Positions 61,441-64,000 of a stretch of 64,000 bases of DNA are shown in pieces. The DNA is from Vibrio fluvialis. GTDB taxonomy: Bacteria; Pseudomonadota; Gammaproteobacteria; Enterobacterales; Vibrionaceae. The first letter of the stretch is position 1, and each line of letters starts with the position of its first letter. A model generated the notes under the pieces. That model was not told the origin of the DNA. It was given only the letters and a program-made list of their open reading frames with translations, and ran no database searches. The translations under genes were made by a program, and so were the position numbers. The DNA lies in assembly GCF_900460245.1 (NCBI RefSeq), contig NZ_UHIP01000001.1, forward strand, positions 1,860,001-1,924,000, read 5' to 3'.

Positions 61441-62031
61441 TTACAAACCAAACAAGCTTTTAGACTGCTGCTTACGAATTTCGGTTTCATCTGCCCATTC
61501 GATCAGGCCTGTTTTCAGGTCCATCAGGCGCATGGTCATTTTGTAGTAAACGTCCGTGTCGCTACCTGCATTCTTCACGATGCTGGATAGGTTGCCATAC
61601 AGCATGTACTCGGCGCCCACCATTTTACCAAACTGAATCGCTGTGCTTTGGTTCACCAGTTCATCGTTGTTCTGGAATTTCAGCTGTTCACGCACAGCCT
61701 CGACACGATCCATATCCACAAAGCGGAATTTACCCGAATTCAGCATTTTAGTACTGATGGTATCGGTGATGGACTCGGTATCGATGTGTTCGCTGGTTTT
61801 GTTTTTGATGCGCTCAACAAATACGATTGGACGTGAGTCACGGGTGATTGCCGACACTGAACCAGACATCATCATGCTATCAATCATATCTGCAGCTATC
61901 TTTTGCAGATCCGTAGAACCGAAGTCGACAGTGACCGTTTCTACAGCTTGTGCATCACCATAACTGACTTTGTTTGAACAGCCGCCCAGAATTACTGCCA
62001 GGCCAAGCAACGCGATGATACTTTTTTTCAT
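61441..62031 (-). CDS. lpoB: Penicillin-binding protein activator LpoB
   Basis: LpoB is an outer-membrane lipoprotein that activates the peptidoglycan synthase PBP1B. The 196-residue protein has a lipoprotein signal (IIALLGLAVILGGCSNK, lipobox LGGC), a short linker and the TolB-N-like globular domain (RPIVFVERIKNKTSEHIDTE, MLNSGKFRFVDMDRVEAV, AEYMLYGNLSSIVKNAG). Its linker is short compared with E. coli LpoB. It is followed downstream by thiK and preceded by ycfL in the E. coli order. Confidence 0.94.
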   Translation of the reverse strand: MKKSIIALLGLAVILGGCSNKVSYGDAQAVETVTVDFGSTDLQKIAADMIDSMMMSGSVSAITRDSRPIVFVERIKNKTSEHIDTESITDTISTKMLNSGKFRFVDMDRVEAVREQLKFQNNDELVNQSTAIQFGKMVGAEYMLYGNLSSIVKNAGSDTDVYYKMTMRLMDLKTGLIEWADETEIRKQQSKSLFGL

Positions 62032-62060
62032 TCTGAATCCTCTAAACTAACTCGATGAGA

Positions 62061-62450
62061 TTAATCATTTGATGCACGGATTTGTACGCGGAATTGAGTG
62101 CCATTCGGGTTTACCGACACTTCCGACAGCGATACTGTCTCTTCCCCACGTATAATAATTTGTTTCCAAGGTCCCGGTTGCGTGTTCACTTCCAGTCCTT
62201 CATTGTCGTACCAATAAAAACGGTACTGCAAATGTTGGTCACCGCTGTATTGACTCAACAGACGAACGACACCGCGGGTGTGGCCATCGAACGCACTAGT
62301 GGCGATATCTTCAACGCTCAGACGGCCCGCCAAAACGTTATCGCCTATCAGCACTCGCTGTGTGCTGCCATCAACTCGCAAGCCAGCGCTGTTGTCAGCA
62401 CATCCCATCAGCGCTAACGCAGACAATAAACAGATTAACCATTTTTTCAT
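62061..62450 (-). CDS. ycfL: YcfL-family lipoprotein (DUF1425)
   Basis: This 129-residue lipoprotein has signal MKKWLICLLSALALMGCADNS (written here only to the cysteine region), lipobox LMGC, and a small immunoglobulin-like beta domain of the DUF1425 family (QYRFYWYDNEGLEVN, QIIIRGEETVSLSEVSVNP). Its ATG overlaps the stop of the COG3014 gene (TAATG), implying coupled translation, and lpoB follows 29 bases later. The function is unknown, though the constant linkage to lpoB suggests cell-wall synthesis. Confidence 0.9.
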   Translation of the reverse strand: MKKWLICLLSALALMGCADNSAGLRVDGSTQRVLIGDNVLAGRLSVEDIATSAFDGHTRGVVRLLSQYSGDQHLQYRFYWYDNEGLEVNTQPGPWKQIIIRGEETVSLSEVSVNPNGTQFRVQIRASND

Positions 62451-63841
62451 TACAATCTTCCCAGTTGTTTATGCCATACGGTGGCATGATTTCCCTGACG
62501 CGACAGCCACACCAATGTTGTCCCGCGTTGCGGTACAGTAAAGGTGTAATTTTGACCATCCACCTGTAAGTTTTGTTGACCAGCATCGACCACGGAACTA
62601 GAGGCATTCACAGCTTCAGGTAACGTCAACCAACTGCGCGTATCGGGTTGCTCCGTTAACGTATTCAACACGTTAAAAATCAAGTTGCCAACATCGTCAC
62701 CTTTGGTCGCTTCTTTGCGCAACTGATCTTTTGCCACCACTCGTAACGCCTGACGTATAACCATTGCCGGCATTCGTTCTCGCAGATCGCGTTGCGCCAT
62801 CAAATCCACATCCGTCAGGCGATCACTGTGCAACTCCGTATCATTGAGACGCAGAGGTGCAAACCGCGGCGTTGTTTGCTTGGGATAGTAAGGCAACGCC
62901 AAAGAATACAACGCGGTATTCCCTCTGCTGTCAAAAAGCGGTAAAGATAACCGCCAACTCTCCAAAGCCTGCACAATACCTTGTTCGTCAATCACGATAA
63001 CCCGCCCCTGCTGATCGTTTAGGGACTCATTCTGACCGTAACGCGTGGTGAGCTGCGTCAGGTCTTCGTTCATGCCAAGACGCTGTGCGACGCGAATCGT
63101 ACCATCGATCACAGCACGGTTTTCCGGAGCCACCGCCAACGCGCGTCGATAATCAACATACGCGCTGTTCAAGTCATTCGAGGCTTCGTAAAGCAGTGCT
63201 GAAAGATAAAGCAGGTAACCGTTTTGCACCGCTTGCAGTGTCTGCCCGGCATCCGGATATCTGGCCAGAACACTGCCCAGATTCGGAGTGACGCCTTTTG
63301 ACTGCATTTCCCGCTGCGCTTGCTCAAGTTCCGCTTCACGAGACTTTCTTGCCTGCTCTTGCACCTGATTTGCCCGGCGCATTTCCACCAACGCCCCTTC
63401 TAAACTATTGTTTTGAAGATAGTTCAAACCAAGATAAAGATGCAAAAAACCAAGTTCATAGTCTGCTGGCTGATAGTCATTGAGGTTATCGTTTACTGCC
63501 AATGAACCCACGCTGGTTGCCGTCGAGCTGAGAGAAATAACCGCTTGATCCTGCTGGCGACGAATCGCCGTATCCGACAACTCAAGTGCGGATTGGCTTT
63601 CAGCGTATTGGCGATTTAGAAAATAGACGCGGCCTTTTTCCAGATTGTCCAGAATGTCTCCGGCAACGTAATCAGAAAACTCTTCGGTGGCTTGTTGATA
63701 ATCGCCCGCTTTAACCGATTGGTATAAGTCAGAATTCTGAGCACTGTAATGGCTAAAAAGATTACCAGCCGTGAAGTTTGCACAGGCGCTAAGCCACACA
63801 CAGGTAAGCGAAATGGTCAGGTGTCGTAAGTTAAACTTCAC
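62450..63841 (-). CDS. COG3014 family lipoprotein with TPR-like repeats
   Basis: The product has 463 residues from the GTG at 63841, seven bases after GGAG. A longer reading extends 20 codons upstream without support. A lipoprotein signal (LTISLTCVWLSACANF, lipobox LSAC) is followed by helical repeats (about 40-230, AVSLSSTATSV to RALAVAPENRAVI) of TPR appearance and a C-terminal beta-rich domain (ITLTEVP-like, GTTLVWLSRQGNHATVW). It sits between hinT and ycfL, where E. coli has no such gene, and its stop is fused to the ycfL start. A role with LpoB in peptidoglycan synthesis is an inference. Confidence 0.8.
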   Translation of the reverse strand: MKFNLRHLTISLTCVWLSACANFTAGNLFSHYSAQNSDLYQSVKAGDYQQATEEFSDYVAGDILDNLEKGRVYFLNRQYAESQSALELSDTAIRRQQDQAVISLSSTATSVGSLAVNDNLNDYQPADYELGFLHLYLGLNYLQNNSLEGALVEMRRANQVQEQARKSREAELEQAQREMQSKGVTPNLGSVLARYPDAGQTLQAVQNGYLLYLSALLYEASNDLNSAYVDYRRALAVAPENRAVIDGTIRVAQRLGMNEDLTQLTTRYGQNESLNDQQGRVIVIDEQGIVQALESWRLSLPLFDSRGNTALYSLALPYYPKQTTPRFAPLRLNDTELHSDRLTDVDLMAQRDLRERMPAMVIRQALRVVAKDQLRKEATKGDDVGNLIFNVLNTLTEQPDTRSWLTLPEAVNASSSVVDAGQQNLQVDGQNYTFTVPQRGTTLVWLSRQGNHATVWHKQLGRL

Positions 63842-63905
63842 TACAAACTCCGCTTGAGCATCAATAGAAGCGTCTGACCCGGGCAACGCCGGGCCAGACA
63901 AACGG

Positions 63906-64000
63906 TTAACTCATCAACAGAGGGCCTAGCGGACGGCCGCCCACCAGATGCATGTGGATATGGTAAACCTCTTGGCCGCCGTGTGAATTGCAGTTCACTA
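63906..64000 (-). CDS. hinT: Purine nucleoside phosphoramidase HinT (partial, N-terminal part outside window)
   Basis: Only the last 31 codons are in the window. They read [20 protein letters not shown] then [10 protein letters not shown] and stop. The HIT triad HIHMH and the GGRPLGPL ending identify HinT, which hydrolyses AMP-lysine-type phosphoramidates. It is the first gene of hinT-COG3014-ycfL-lpoB-thiK, the E. coli hinT-ycfL-lpoB-thiK order with one added gene. Confidence 0.93.
   Translation of the reverse strand, partial: VNCNSHGGQEVYHIHMHLVGGRPLGPLLMS

Overview
This window reads as a stretch of the large chromosome of a Vibrio. From memory, the gene order follows the Vibrio cholerae block that runs from tolB-tolQ through cydAB, ruv, ompT-dinG, pflB-pflA, lpxK-msbA, lolCDE and mfd to ndh-lpoB-hinT. 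The proteins are typical vibrio/gammaproteobacterial ones (CsiV, an OmpT/OmpU-type porin, a PlzB-like PilZ protein, a CdgJ-like EAL-HDOD protein). I see no rRNA, tRNA, CRISPR array, transposase, integrase or prophage gene. It is conserved core chromosome, so the novelty lies mostly in regulation and in a few poorly understood conserved genes. The species cannot be fixed from this window.

Layout. 1-7.3 kb (minus strand): the Tol envelope system (tolB cut by the window edge, tolA, tolR, tolQ, ybgC) downstream of the cytochrome bd oxidase operon cydA-cydB-cydX-ybgE. 7.7-10.2 kb: Holliday-junction genes ruvC, ruvA, ruvB. 10.2-15 kb: cysS, then divergent ppiB, lpxH, an EAL-HDOD gene and a SEC-C protein. 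15-23 kb: UPF0319 protein and porin, divergent dinG-priC-ybaM, a chemoreceptor, xthA. 23-26.5 kb: a basic amino-acid ABC importer. 27-36.7 kb: a fermentation block with a DUF3360 membrane protein, pflB, an LpxR-family deacylase, a second chemoreceptor, pflA, an orphan CbiM-like membrane protein and yfbU. 36.7-42.7 kb: a MipA/OmpV porin-like protein and the contiguous prkA-yeaH-spoVR stress trio. 42.8-49.3 kb: kdsB-ycaR-lpxK-msbA-comEC (LPS precursor and export plus DNA uptake) and a DUF2062 gene. 49.4-52.5 kb: lolCDE. 52.7-58.2 kb: PilZ protein, mfd, csiV, an acetyltransferase. 58.3-64 kb: ndh, ycfP, a thiamine-kinase-like gene, lpoB, ycfL, a COG3014 lipoprotein and hinT (cut by the edge).

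Two themes connect the genes. The first is envelope building: Tol, LpxH/LpxK/KdsB/MsbA, LolCDE, LpoB and CsiV cover outer-membrane constriction, lipid A/KDO, lipoprotein export and activation of peptidoglycan synthases. The second is adaptation to low oxygen: cydAB, ndh, pflB/pflA and the DUF3360 gene lie in one region. Exact or near-exact FNR-type palindromes are visible upstream of cydA, ndh and the DUF3360 gene, and pflB has an unusual leader in which a 21-bp perfect inverted repeat flanks a perfect -10 hexamer.

The best leads are the pflB leader, the FNR-linked DUF3360 transporter-like gene, terminator hairpins that abut the ribosome-binding site of the next gene (porin to UPF0319, pflA to CbiM-like), a stem-loop between binding-protein and permease genes of the ABC importer, and an altered cysteine pattern in DinG.
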